Source: Odiellus spinosus
Taxonomy: Eukaryota > Arthropoda > Arachnida > Opiliones > Phalangiidae
Assembly: GCA_963920705.1 (NCBI GenBank)
Contig: OY987237.1
Location: forward strand, 9,640,601 to 9,704,600
Direction of reading: 5' to 3'
DNA length: 64,000 nucleotides
Shown: in pieces, positions 26,801 to 37,379 of the stretch
Layout of the letters: each line of letters starts with the position of its first letter
Numbering within the stretch: position 1 is the first letter of the stretch
Program-made: the position numbers and the translations under genes
Notes under the pieces: generated by a model
Database searches by the model: none
What the model saw: the letters and a program-made list of their open reading frames with translations, nothing else
What the model was told of the DNA's origin: nothing

Positions 26801-29800
26801 TTAGACGTTGAGATCTTCCCCCATTGTATCGCTTCAATGATTTTTATCTTTTGTGTCTTACAATATATTTTTAACCAAAGATTAACACAAAGCTTCCATT
26901 TTAATGTATTCCTATTCGATGAGGAGAAAAAAACAAAGGGTGTCAAATGTTGTATACGTAAGAAAATTTTACACCCGCGAATGATTTCAAAATAGTAAAC
27001 TTGACTGTTGATTGAGTGCGAAAAGATATAGTCTGCAGTTGCAAAATATAAGGTGTATTTTTGTTATCTTGTTAACCTCATTTTGCGTACGAAACTCGAA
27101 ATAGCAAATTTCAGAAATAACGAAACAGCTTACATCAGAATTCAATTCGTTTTAATTTAATTCTTTAAATTAAAGGGAAACTTGGAGCTAAAAAAGAACA
27201 GTTTTTGAATTTATTTTCGGAATCATCATGTCAAAAATTTTAGACACGTTTTTGGTAAAATTTGAAAAAAAGCAAATATAAATTCGGGGCAATCATATTA
27301 TGTCAGCCTTCAACAGCGCATGTTATATCCAAATATTTCTCAATTGATATCTTTGTGTCTAGATATTTTTGCAATATCATCATGAGATGTTAATGTTTTT
27401 TCCAGTAGATTTAGGATCGAGTTCATGGCCAGTTTATAAGAAATAGTTTGTGGGAAAATAACCTAAACAATGACAAGAATATTTGAAAGTGAGGCTGTCA
27501 TGCATTTTCCATGAACTCCTAATTGAAATTGAGTAACATTTTCGGAAAGATCGTTAAAAAACGATTCAAATTTTTATACTATTAGAGCGACAGTAATAAA
27601 AATGCATATTTTATAATCTACACTAACAAAAACCTAGGACATTTCCAGATCTTTCCAGAACTTTCAAGCACTTTCCAGAATTTTCTAGACATCTCCACGC
27701 TTTTCTGGGGGGGGGGGGGGGGGGTAGGGAAAAAGCTACGGACGTACGTACGGACATTGAATTTTATTATGTTTTTTGATTACGTTCCATAAATAAATTA
27801 CGTCATATATCGAAAAGAAAATGTTATTATTTTTGACATTTTCATCTTGAAGTTTCTTAAGAACACGTCAACCCAGAACTACACACTTCTGAATACGTTC
27901 AGTCAATATATTATTTATGTTATCGAAGTGAAGGATTATCTTTACCTAAAGCTCAATTTCAATGAAACAAACCATTAAACTATCAGCAAAATTATACAAT
28001 TATACTTCTATCCAAATATTAAATTTTGACATAATGGGAAAAGCTGGGTGGATTGATACGCAATATTAAACCTCTTAGAGAAGAAATTATTGCCAACTTC
28101 TTCTGGACAAAAGTATGGTCTAAAATTCGCATCTGGAATTTCTTCCGGGCAGTAAAATAGGTCATATAAATTCTATTCAAGAGATTTATAGCTCCATTTA
28201 ATCTGAGATGTAATTTAGAAACACCTCGCTCTTGAAAAAAAGAAAATAGGCGTTTTAAAAGTACATAAAAGTAAATTTAGAATTTTAGTTATTTTCTCGG
28301 TTTGCGATTGTATCCTAATGAAAATAGCTCTCCAGCCTGCGAGGGCTTCGATAATCGTGACCTACCATCACGCTTATACTTTGCTGATATCCTTGTGATG
28401 AATTATGCGCTCAGAGCGTGGCCCCAGTCTCTCTTATGATAATTTAGTGGCGCGATTACACGATATTCTAGAATAAAACGCCCGCTAAAGTGCACGCTTA
28501 AGCTTTATTCTTTTGAGAGAGACTAAAGCTACAAAAAAAAAAGAGAAATATTCTTCCGCCTATTATAATGTTTAAATATTTATAATTTAAATCTTAAAAA
28601 AAAAAAAAAAAGAAAAACCTTCCCACATTGTGATTTTAAATTTTCAATGACACAAAACGTAATCGCCGCTATCTACTAAATAAATGGTTAAGCGTGACTA
28701 AATATTTAAGACAACCAAGATATTTTAATATAAAACCAGAGCTTTATTCTGTATTTGACTGTAGAAACCGTTCTATATGGTTTTATATATTTCTATTGTT
28801 TTATTAGAAATCTCTGGGCTGGTTTATTAATTAGAAAGTTGGGGGCTGGTTCTTAATTAAAGAGTTTGTGGCTGGTTTATTAATTAGAAAGTTGGGGCAT
28901 GTTTTTAATTAGAGAGCACTGGGCTTGTTTTTATTAGAAATCTCTGGACTGGTTTATTAATTAGAAAGTTGGGGGCTGGTTTATTAATTAGAGAGCTCTG
29001 GGCTGGTTTATTAATTAGAAAACTCTGGGCTGGTTTATTAATTAGAAAACTCTGGGCTGGTTTATTAATTAGAAAACTCTGGGCTGGTTTATTAATTAGA
29101 AAACTCTGGGCTGGTTTATTAATTAGAAAACTCTGGGCTGGATTATTAATTAGAAAACTCTGGGCTGGTTTATTAATTAGAAAGCTGGGGCATGTTTTTA
29201 ATTAGATAGTACTGGGCTTGTTTTTATTAGAAATCTCTGGACTGGTTAGAAAGTTGGGTGCTGGTTTATTAATTAGAGAGCTCTGGGCTGGTGTATTAAT
29301 TAGAAAACTCTGGGCTGGTGTATTAATTAGAAAATTCTCGGCTGGTTTATTAATTAGAAAGCTCTCGGCTGGTTTATTAATTAGAAAGCTCTGGGCCGGT
29401 TTATTAATTAGAAGGCTCCGGGCTTGTTTTAATGTAAAAATTGCAAGGGTTTATTTTTTAACAGTAATATGGTGTTGTGTATTGGTCATTTGCGTTACTT
29501 ATTTATTTGTTGGAATTAAGATGGGAACTATAATAAGATAAATCAATAAATAAAATCATAATCTATTTATAGAAAAATATTAAACCGCCTGATTTCAATT
29601 AAGGGCTAGATTACGCGCGTAATCCGGAAGTGACTAATTATATGGTCGTTAATTAGCCTGTATCCTCCTCGTCTTTCATTGAAAAATAATTATGAAATGA
29701 TTAATGGCTTCTAGCGCTCGGGAAGTTTTTTTTATTCTGCTCTTTGATGTTAAGGGATCAGAAGGGGAACTTTTAATTGAAACCCCCTAATTTTTCGTTC

Positions 29801-32800
29801 CAAACTTTCCATCTAGAACGTTGGAAACAGGTGTTTTATAGTCCGTCGAGCTTAATCGGTCTAGTGTGACGCAAATTTACAAACTACATACACGTAACAC
29901 TTTTTTTGAGGGTTAGAAAGTGTTGTCTTACTCTATTAAGCATAAATTACGCAGGTATTTGAGGGTGTAAAGTCTAAAATTATATTTGTTGATATTGTTT
30001 TACATTTTTCTTTAATACATTCTTGAAGTATTTTGAAGGTCTTTTAAATTTACCAAAAATAGTTTTGGACTGATCTAAATTCATAAAAAAAATAAGTGTA
30101 CATGCTTCCAGAACTGGCACTAAGTCACCATTTGATTTGAATAAGCGCCTCCCTTGTATGAAACAGCGTTCATACTAGGCCTTGGAATCGATTTAAACCG
30201 TTTCAAAACGTTTCGCTGGAGTAGTGTGAACGGGAAATCGCCTTTTCACGAATCGATTTGATTCGATTACTCGAAACTGCTTCGGGAACCAGTTTCATAC
30301 CGATTCGGTTTCAACAACAGATAGATGAAGCTACAATAAATCGATTTATGAAGATAATGCGTGAACACGTGACGCTTAAAAAGATTCCTGGCGATTTGAA
30401 TTTACCGTTTCAAATCGATTAAGACCGTAGCTTAACTTTTTGAAAATTTAAACTCGGTACATGTTTAGATAAAGGTTTAATAATGGGTTAGGTTATAATG
30501 TTATTCGGGTTTGCAAGTATATATAAGAAATGTTTCTTTACTGTTGTGATAATTTTTAATGACATACACATAATTTGAATCGTTTTTTTTTAACGATTTT
30601 TTGGAAAAGGCTGCTCAATTTCCATTTGGAGTTCATTAAAAATTCGTGACAACCTCACTTTAAACCATATACTGGATATATATAACTTAATAATCATTTT
30701 CACACCTTCAAATATCATAATTATTGCGTAAAAAAGTGTAACGGCCTGGGAATACACGCATGATATCATTTCCTTTTTTTTTTTTTTTTTTTTTTTTCGG
30801 TATTATACATCAGAGCGCAATTATAGTTGCTGAATTGCATAACGGGAGTGCTAACCCCAAAGAAATAGTTATAATATACGTGTTTTTTAATAAATTTTGT
30901 ACAAGAATAGTTTTCAAAACAGGTTAGAACTGTGGCGTATTAATACACAACGTTAAACTTCATAGAGATAAAAGTAGAAATAGTAATTTTCAATTGAACT
31001 GGAGTATAGTGGGAACCGTATAATACTAAAGAAAAATACGAAATATAATAATAATAATAATAATGCAATTTTCCATACATATTTTTCATTTTAAAACACG
31101 CTAGGCCTTTTGTATTAAATCGCCCGTGTGTATTCAGTGCGTGAATATACAAAAAAATCTTAGTGTATATAATATTTTTTTCTGCCAAGCTTAATTTCCT
31201 TCGCTTTTGTGAAAGATATAGAAACAGAACTTGCCCTGTGTATGTGGGCACTCTAGAACACGCTTGGTTAACCACGCGTCTCTGAAACTAAGAGAAATTT
31301 AGAATTAATGGATAAGCAAAGCCTAGTTAAATCCTGTCCCACGCGAGGACTAGAATACTGGAATAGAATAACTTGTATTGGCTGTCTAAATATGATAAAT
31401 ATGAGGTTTGTGGTGTATAAAGTTCACCAGAGATATTTTTTAAATCTCCATTGAGTCCATTCTAGTTATAGGGTATGGTATAAAGGATACTAGATTAGTG
31501 GAAACGAACATAATAGCCTAATTTTAATAATCTAGAAACTAAATTATGTATTATTAAGTCGATTATATTGTTCAAACAGGTTAAAATTGATTGATAAATC
31601 TAATTATGTATGAATTTTGATTTGGGTTTACTTCCAATTTGATTGGCGTAAAATTCCTTGATAATATTTAATGAATTTGGCTTCATCGTGTTTAATGTTT
31701 TGAGTACATCGGGGTATTTGCCTATTATTGCGCTGGGAAGACTAAAGTGTAGACCTTTATTAGCATTCTTATGGTTTTATTGTTGACTAAAAATTGTCAT
31801 TTAAGCTATCAAATAAATGATTACCGTTTCTATACTTAATGTTACCTTTAAAAATTTCTATCAATTCACCTATAGAGGGTAGGATATATTTAGATCATTG
31901 TTTTCGAAATAAAGCGGTCCCTAACCCTTAGTTCTAGAAAAGAAAATTGGAACCGAATTCTGGTAACTATATTCAGGTCAGCTTTAATAAAAACAAACAA
32001 GTCCAAAATGAACACAACAATTTCACAATAGGTAGTTCTTGTGCCTATACTGATTTATCTTAACTTCGAGACTCTCTTATACTTTTGCTCTTTTCACTCT
32101 GCGGCTTTAGCCTCGTTTTCAAAACCGCAGTTTTACTATCGCTAAGCCTAACGTGTCAACTCTCATATTACGCGCCCAAAAAAAAACCACTGCGATGAAA
32201 AATGAAAAAACTTGGCAACCATTTTAAATTACGGTTCCCGATGTCCATCGGACCGTAAATATTTCAACCACTCTTTCATTTTCTTTCGCTCGTTGACGAC
32301 GAGAGAGTAAATTGTATTGTACATTTTATTTTATATCGAGAATTCATTCAGTGAGGACGCGTTAGATTACCCGTAGTATAAACTACTTTATAGCACTAGA
32401 AAAAGTATCAGAGCGGTACGTGGAATGCAGTGTTGACAAAATGAAAATAAATTCTAGATTTATTAGCGAAATATGCGAATTCGATGGAGAGAGCCAAGTT
32501 TCCCAGGTTAAGTCCTTTCCACACGCCTTGTTTTGATTCTAGACGTTTCAGGATCTTCATTTGATGAGCACGAGTTGTCGATCTTTTGCCAAAAATCTCA
32601 AAATTACTAAGACCACGGCTTAAGAAAACTCAATCTTAGCATAGAGCTGTAAAACGTCAATTAGTCATACGAGTCTTCGTTTGCAATAGATCTTTCAGTA
32701 TAATCCTCTACACAGTCTTCGCATGGATTAAAAATGCGTTTGAAAACGAGTAATGTAAAGAGGCATTGCAACCTCGAGTTTCAATGAGTAGATAGGGTTT

Positions 32801-35800
32801 TGGTCACGTGATGACGTTAGTTTTGTTAAAGTTAGCATAACGTTCTTAGGTTCTTGGTACAATTCTTCAATGTTACTGACTCTGCTCATTGTAGAGTGTG
32901 CTCTAGTGGTGTTTTTGATATTTTTTAGGTTAGAAATAGGTGTGTTTCTAAGTATCTTAAACTTCAATCATATTTATCATTGTTCTGATTTTGACATTTC
33001 TAACGTTTCTTTTATCGGGTGTCTTTCGTAGGTGCTTCCTTGCCTTCATACATTTTGCGAACCGTGCTTGGTTCAGTACACTCCACCCGAAAGTCTGACT
33101 CTAACTTGTCCAGTTTGCCGGCAACAATCGATATTGCCCGAACAAGGCGTCTCCGGTTTACAGAACAATTTCTTCATCTCTAGTCTGATGGATGTCCTCG
33201 ACCATCCTTCTCTCTGTCACGGCTGCGATTGTAAGGCCACGGGCGTGTCAAAGTGTACAGAATGCGACCAGTTCCTTTGCGAGGTTGGTACCATTTTTCA
33301 TAACCATTCATGGATCTAGATCAGAAATCTGTTTTGTATCTTTGCGCGTATGGATCTCTTATCGAACGAACCAGAAAGAGGGCAACATTAACTATAAATA
33401 TTTGTCTGGCCAATCAGCGCGTTTAAATGTAAATCGAGTCAAATGACGGCAAAGAGTTAGTGGGGGGAAAAACGACAACCGATGACGCAAAATGTTTTTG
33501 ATCATTGAAAACGGGCTATGGTTGATACTCACTATCTTAACTGGGGTATTTATACATTCCGTGTTCGTCTACAATTTGCAATGTATATTAATCGAAGAAA
33601 GAGTCAAATCTTTATGTAAAATCCACAAATCCGTTTATTTTATCTTTTAAAGGTGTGTGCCGGAATTCACTTAACTTCGACCCCAACTTGCGACCATCGT
33701 ATTTTATCTCTTAGCGAATTAGCCTTGATGGAGGATCAAGAACGTTGTCGTGATCAACCATCTCTGATGTGTCCGAAACACAATAGTCAAACATTGCGTT
33801 TCTATTGTAGCGACTGTGAAACGGCAGTTTGCGTAACCTGTACCGATATCGAACACGGTGGTCACATGACCATGAGGCTTAGAGAGGCGATTGAGGACCA
33901 GAAAGCCACTCTAAGGAAGCTGTTGGATAAAGCTTTTGTTCAGGTACTTGTCTATTTGAATCGAAATTGATGAAATTTTAACTTTAAACCAGAAACACCA
34001 CTGTTTACTTTCTTGTAATTATTATTCAAGTATTCTGTACGATTATTGTTATTCGTTAGAATGAAAAGGTCGATAGGGTAATTGACTTTAAAGTCGATTA
34101 AGTATATATTTTTTTAATTAGGTCCCTGAAATAAAAGATGCCATAGAAACGGTTAGCGGGACTTCTAACTTACTGAATCAAAAGTACCAAGAATCGTCTC
34201 TTCAGATCCAACAGTGTTTCAACTCGTTGACTGAAACATTGGAAAAACGCAAAATGGAATTGCTTAACGAGTTAGAAGAGGTCCACCGATCGAAACAGAG
34301 GATCCTGGACAAACAGAGGGACGTACTGGAATTGTGCCTTTCCAATCTCGCTACCAGTTGCGATTTCACGGACAACGCTCTCAACCACGGCACGGACACC
34401 GAAGTGCTATTGGTCAACAAACAAGTTGCAGAGAAATTGACCGAATTTGCCGTCATGAGAGTTCAAAAGGATCCTGAAGAGAACTCTTATTTGGTATTCT
34501 TGGGGGAAGATGGTGCCACTTCCTTGAAGAAAAGCATCATGAATTTCGGTTGCGTTCGGACGACGAGCGCTATTTCCTACGAAACAACAGCTTCTGGCGA
34601 GGGATTGAAGCACACGGTGGTTGGCAAACAAACTTTAGTAAATATAACCACCAAAGATAGGAGGAGAGAAATAGTCAAAGACGCTTGCGACGGGCAGATA
34701 CTTCAAGTGAGTTGGAAAATAATGCTCTACTATTAAAAAGACAATCGTTAATTAGCTTTGATATTGTGTAAACTTTCATATAGTAGGGTTTCACCTCGGG
34801 GCACGACAAATAAATCGAAAAGAAACTTTATTATTTCTTAGAAATATCTAAAAATTCGTTATCGGTACCAGGAATTTATATAAAAAAAATTTTGTATGAA
34901 TTCCTGGCTGTACATTATAGTCAGGAAGTGTTCAACCCTTTTGGTCAAACTACGAGATATTGGTTTCATTTTAAAGGGAGAAAGCAACCAAACAACAAGT
35001 GTTTTTTTTATAGATTCCTTATCATTTAAGCATTATTTAGGGGTAACTTTTAAATTTATTTCTAGTTTAATATTTGTTTTTAAATTTTTTGCTGTTTGAT
35101 TACGCCTATTTAAACTATAGGTAATCGATAAAAAAATCACTTGTTTTTAGGTTGCATTCTCCCTTTAAGGAAATATCCTAACAATTAGAATGAGCCTAAA
35201 ATTATTGTTATCTAAATTCTCTAATATTTGAATTAACTTGTAGGCCACTTTAGTTTCTACGGATTCCTCACTGTCCAACATTATTCCCGATGTTGTGGAT
35301 CTCAAAAACGGAAGCTATGATCTCGCGTATACCGTGCCCCAAGAAGGCATATACGAGCTATCAATCACGCTATTGGGCCACCACATTCGTGGCAGCCCCT
35401 TCCAAGTCAGGGCTTACGGCGAAGAGGAAAGTTCTTCTAGTGACAGACCAACTAGCTCCAAAATTCCCAGAACAACCGGCGTTAGGCAAAGGGCGACGAA
35501 GAGGCCGCCTAGTTACAGGTCCAGCGGATCCCATCGACGTAGTAATCCTATCGAAGATGACCTCGTTATGAGGGTTGGCCTCAAAGGCAGAGCGAAAGGA
35601 GAGTTTTCGAATCCTCAAGGAGTTTGTTGTTCGCCAATGGCTAACGGAAGGATAATCGTTGCTGACAGTAACAATCAGTGCGTTCAGGTAATCGATTATG
35701 TTTTATTGAAAGCTCTATGCATACACGCGATTAATTTTATATGGCCTATCATATGACCGAAAATTTGATTTTAAATGACGCAATGTGACTTTCAACCATT

Positions 35801-37379
35801 TTCTAGGTTTTTACCAGTACCGGAGAGTGCAAACTTCGATTTGGCGTGCGAGGTCGTAGTGCCGGTCAAATGCAGAGGCCCACTGGCGTTTCTGTGATGC
35901 CTAATGGCAATTACGTAGTCGCCGATTATGAAAACAAATGGGTTAGCATTTTCGAACCTAATGGAAAATTCGTTAATCGAATTGGTACCGGTAAACTACT
36001 GGGACCTAAGGGAGTGGCCGTCGATAAAAATGGCCACATTGTAGTGGTTGATAACAAAGGAAGTTGCGTACTTATTTTTCAAGTAAGTTTTATTTAAATA
36101 CTTTCGGGAGTTACTTTAATTTAACTTCAATTCATTATTTTGTAGGAAAATGGTAAATTGCTGTACAGATTTGGATCTCGAGGTAACAGCTACGAAAAAT
36201 TCGCTGGACCTCATTACGCCGCCGTCAACAGCAAAAACCAAATTATTGTGACTGATTTTCATAACCATTGCATCAAACTTTTCGACTGCGAAGGGAATTA
36301 CTTGACGTCATTCGGATCGAACGGCGAAGGAAACGGCCAGTTTAACGCCCCTACTGGTATCGCCGTGGACTCTCAAGACAATATCATCGTTGCTGATTGG
36401 GGGAACAGCAGAATTCAGGTAATAAAAAATCATAAGCCTTTGGTGTTAAATCCAAGTGATCTGGCATGGTGGGCTGTATTGTGTTGTTTTTTAGTGAACA
36501 ATCATGCTACGCGCACTTCCCTCCATTTTTGCACTTGTGGGTTTGATTTCGTTCGATTTGAGTTATTTGCTTTCATCTGAGTTCTTTTTTTCGTACATTT
36601 TCCTATGAACCTTTAAATGGTAGTGAAACTAGTCGCGCGCAATTGCTTTGATAGTGCACAAACTTCCTTCCATTACTTGCACTAATATTGCATCACGTGT
36701 TGTTTTTGGTTTCATCAGTGTTCAATATTTCATCCATTTTTTTCCATTGAATCTTTCGACAGTAGTTTTGGTTTCGTTAAACTACATGTAGTTGCTTTTC
36801 AGTGCACAATCATGCTACACGTATACTCCCCTTGATTATTTGCACTTATACTTCGATATCTTGGGTTATTTAGTTGAGTTGAAATATTTTTATCGGTGGT
36901 CAATGTTTCATCCATTTTCCTTTGAATCTTTCGATAGTAGTTTTGGTTTCGTTAAACTACTTATAGTTGCTTTTTAATGCACAATCATGCAACACATATC
37001 CTCTCCTTGATTATATGCAGTAATACTTTGGGTATTTGGTTGGTTTGAAATGGTTTCATCGGTGGTCAATGTTTCATCCATTTTCTTTTGAACATTATGA
37101 TTTTATTTTGGCTTGTGATTTCACGTGAATTAGTTCTAATAGCTCATCAGCGTTCCATGTTTCATTCATGCATATTCCTAAGAATCAGCAAATGATGGTT
37201 TTAAATTAATTTTCACAAAAAAAAAGGTTTTCGACTCGAATGGTTCCTTCTTGTCTTTCGTGAACACTAACGGGGAACCATTGTATGGACCTCAAGGCTT
37301 AGCATTAACGTCTGATGGCTACGTTGTGGTCGCCGATTCTGGCAACCATTGTTTTAAAGTGTACAAGTACTTACAATGA
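17886..37379 (+). CDS. TRIM2/3: TRIM2/TRIM3 orthologue (RING, two B-boxes, filamin, NHL)
   Basis: Coding exons: 17886-18302, 33032-33283, 33653-33943, 34122-34706, 35244-35687, 35807-36082, 36146-36418, 37227-37379. All junctions are phase 0 with GT/AG ends and give 896 residues from the first open codon. Domains by that numbering: C3HC4 RING 128-168 (CGIC..., [13 protein letters not shown]), B-box 1 at 201-238, B-box 2 at 263-294 (CPKH, CSDC, HGGH), coiled coil about 300-450, filamin-type Ig domain about 465-565 ([21 protein letters not shown]), six NHL repeats about 620-896. The end, [18 protein letters not shown], nearly equals that of vertebrate TRIM2. TRIM2/3 proteins are cytoplasmic E3 ubiquitin ligases, prominent in neurons, whose NHL propeller binds targets. 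The frame is open back to an acceptor at 17885, so an upstream exon is likely. An internal ATG at 18099 with A at -3 is the alternative start. Intron 1 is 14.7 kb. Confidence 0.95.
22939..23038. mobile_element. Foldback element, ~100 bp
   Basis: The arms CGTCTGCTTAATTATTGAC and GTCAATAAATAAGCAGACG are near-perfect reverse complements. Inside them TTCACC...GGTGA and CTTAGATC...GATCTAA pair again around a short loop. There is no coding potential. It resembles the other hairpin MITEs in the window, but I found no second copy. Confidence 0.55.
24708..24770 (+). repeat. tRNA-like hairpin with inverted flanks
   Basis: ACATTAAAAAATAGGCCG and CGGCCTATTCTTTTAATGT are inverted arms differing by one base insertion. 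Between them lies GACCGTGGGTATGAACCCC, which resembles a T arm (G-rich stem, seven-base loop, C-rich stem) directly abutting an acceptor-like 3' strand. The D and anticodon arms are not recognisable, so this is not a working tRNA gene. The same plan occurs at 40523-40663. Confidence 0.45.
24792..27319. mobile_element. 2.5-kb element with long inverted arms, no transposase seen
   Basis: The left arm (24792-24999) starts GCGCTGTTGAAGGTTGAAAT and ends near AGCTCCAAGTTTCCCTTTAA. The right arm (27166-27319) is its reverse complement with an internal deletion (TTAAAGGGAAACTTGGAGCT to CCTTCAACAGCGC). About 2.2 kb of AT-rich DNA separates them. No transposase motif is visible; a 97-codon minus-strand frame at 26946-26653 is the longest inside and matches nothing I know. 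It could be a decayed DNA transposon or two oppositely oriented copies of a short repeat; related sequence at 11340-11459 supports dispersal. Confidence 0.5.
27707..27724 (+). repeat. Run of 18 G
   Basis: An uninterrupted G tract follows a short imperfect tandem repeat of CTTTCCAGAA-type units (27640-27700). In such AT-rich DNA a G18 run is rare and could form a G-quadruplex or be a polymorphic slippage site. Confidence 0.9.
28800..29436 (+). repeat. 27-bp minisatellite with higher-order structure
   Basis: The unit GGGCTGGTTTATTAATTAGA plus AAACTCT (27 bp) is repeated over about 640 bp. Units at 29008-29170 are almost identical. A variant block (GGGGCATGTTTTTAATTAGA, then CTGGGCTTGTTTTTATTAGA) appears near 28895 and again near 29186, about 290 bp apart, showing that several units were duplicated together. 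Because 27 is divisible by three, it creates an open frame with repeated A-G-L-L-I-R-K-L-W, which I regard as an accident. Confidence 0.92.
30165..30431 (-). mobile_element. ~290-bp MITE, family B, copy 2
   Basis: This is an inverted copy relative to 11459-11757. It starts GCGTTCATACTAGGCCTTGG and ends AAGACCGTAGC. Shared internal blocks include CGTTTCGCTGGAGTAGTGTG and CCGATTCGGTTTCAACAAC. It lies in the large TRIM2/3 intron. Confidence 0.75.
31048..31067 (+). repeat. AAT trinucleotide microsatellite
   Basis: A short run of AAT/ATA triplets lies just downstream of AAATACGAAAT. It is ordinary simple sequence. Confidence 0.8.
34971..35168. mobile_element. piggyBac-like MITE, family A, copy 4 (deleted centre)
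   Basis: It is bounded by TTAA-AGGGAGAAAGCAACC (TTAA at 34971-34974) and GGTTGCATTCTCCCT-TTAA (TTAA at 35165-35168). The left and right arms are present but the central hairpin region is gone, giving a 198-bp copy. It lies in the TRIM2/3 intron between the exons ending at 34706 and starting at 35244. Confidence 0.85.
36470..37170 (+). repeat. Degenerate ~150-180-bp tandem repeat in last TRIM2/3 intron
   Basis: Four imperfect units can be recognised by recurring CACAATCATGC(T/A)AC (near 36494, 36803, 36980, and a weaker form near 36657) and CAATGTTTCATCCATTTTC followed by TTTGAATCTTTCGA and GGTTTCGTTAAACTAC. Together they make up most of this 808-bp intron. Confidence 0.75.

Larger units (their letters stand above)
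18303..33031 (+). other. Giant first visible intron of the TRIM2/3 gene
   Basis: The intron runs from GTAAGT after CCTAAG at 18302 to the acceptor TCTTTCGTAG before 33032, interrupting the RING finger. It contains foldback and tRNA-like hairpins (22939-23038, 24708-24770), a 2.5-kb inverted-arm element (24792-27319), an 18-nt G run (27707-27724), a higher-order minisatellite (28800-29436) and a family B MITE (30165-30431). I see no nested gene that I can support. Confidence 0.85.

Noticed and set aside
26653-26946. 97-codon minus-strand frame inside the inverted-arm element
   Set aside because: It might be a transposase remnant, but I see no catalytic motif or family resemblance, and it overlaps a similarly long frame on the other strand.
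28969-29541. Two open frames of 78 and 107 codons with repeated A-G-L-L-I-R-K-L-W
   Set aside because: They are produced by a 27-bp minisatellite, whose unit length is a multiple of three. The repeat continues on both sides without keeping the frame.
30940-31275. 111-codon minus-strand frame
   Set aside because: It runs through an AAT microsatellite (giving a Tyr run) and has no domain or gene context.
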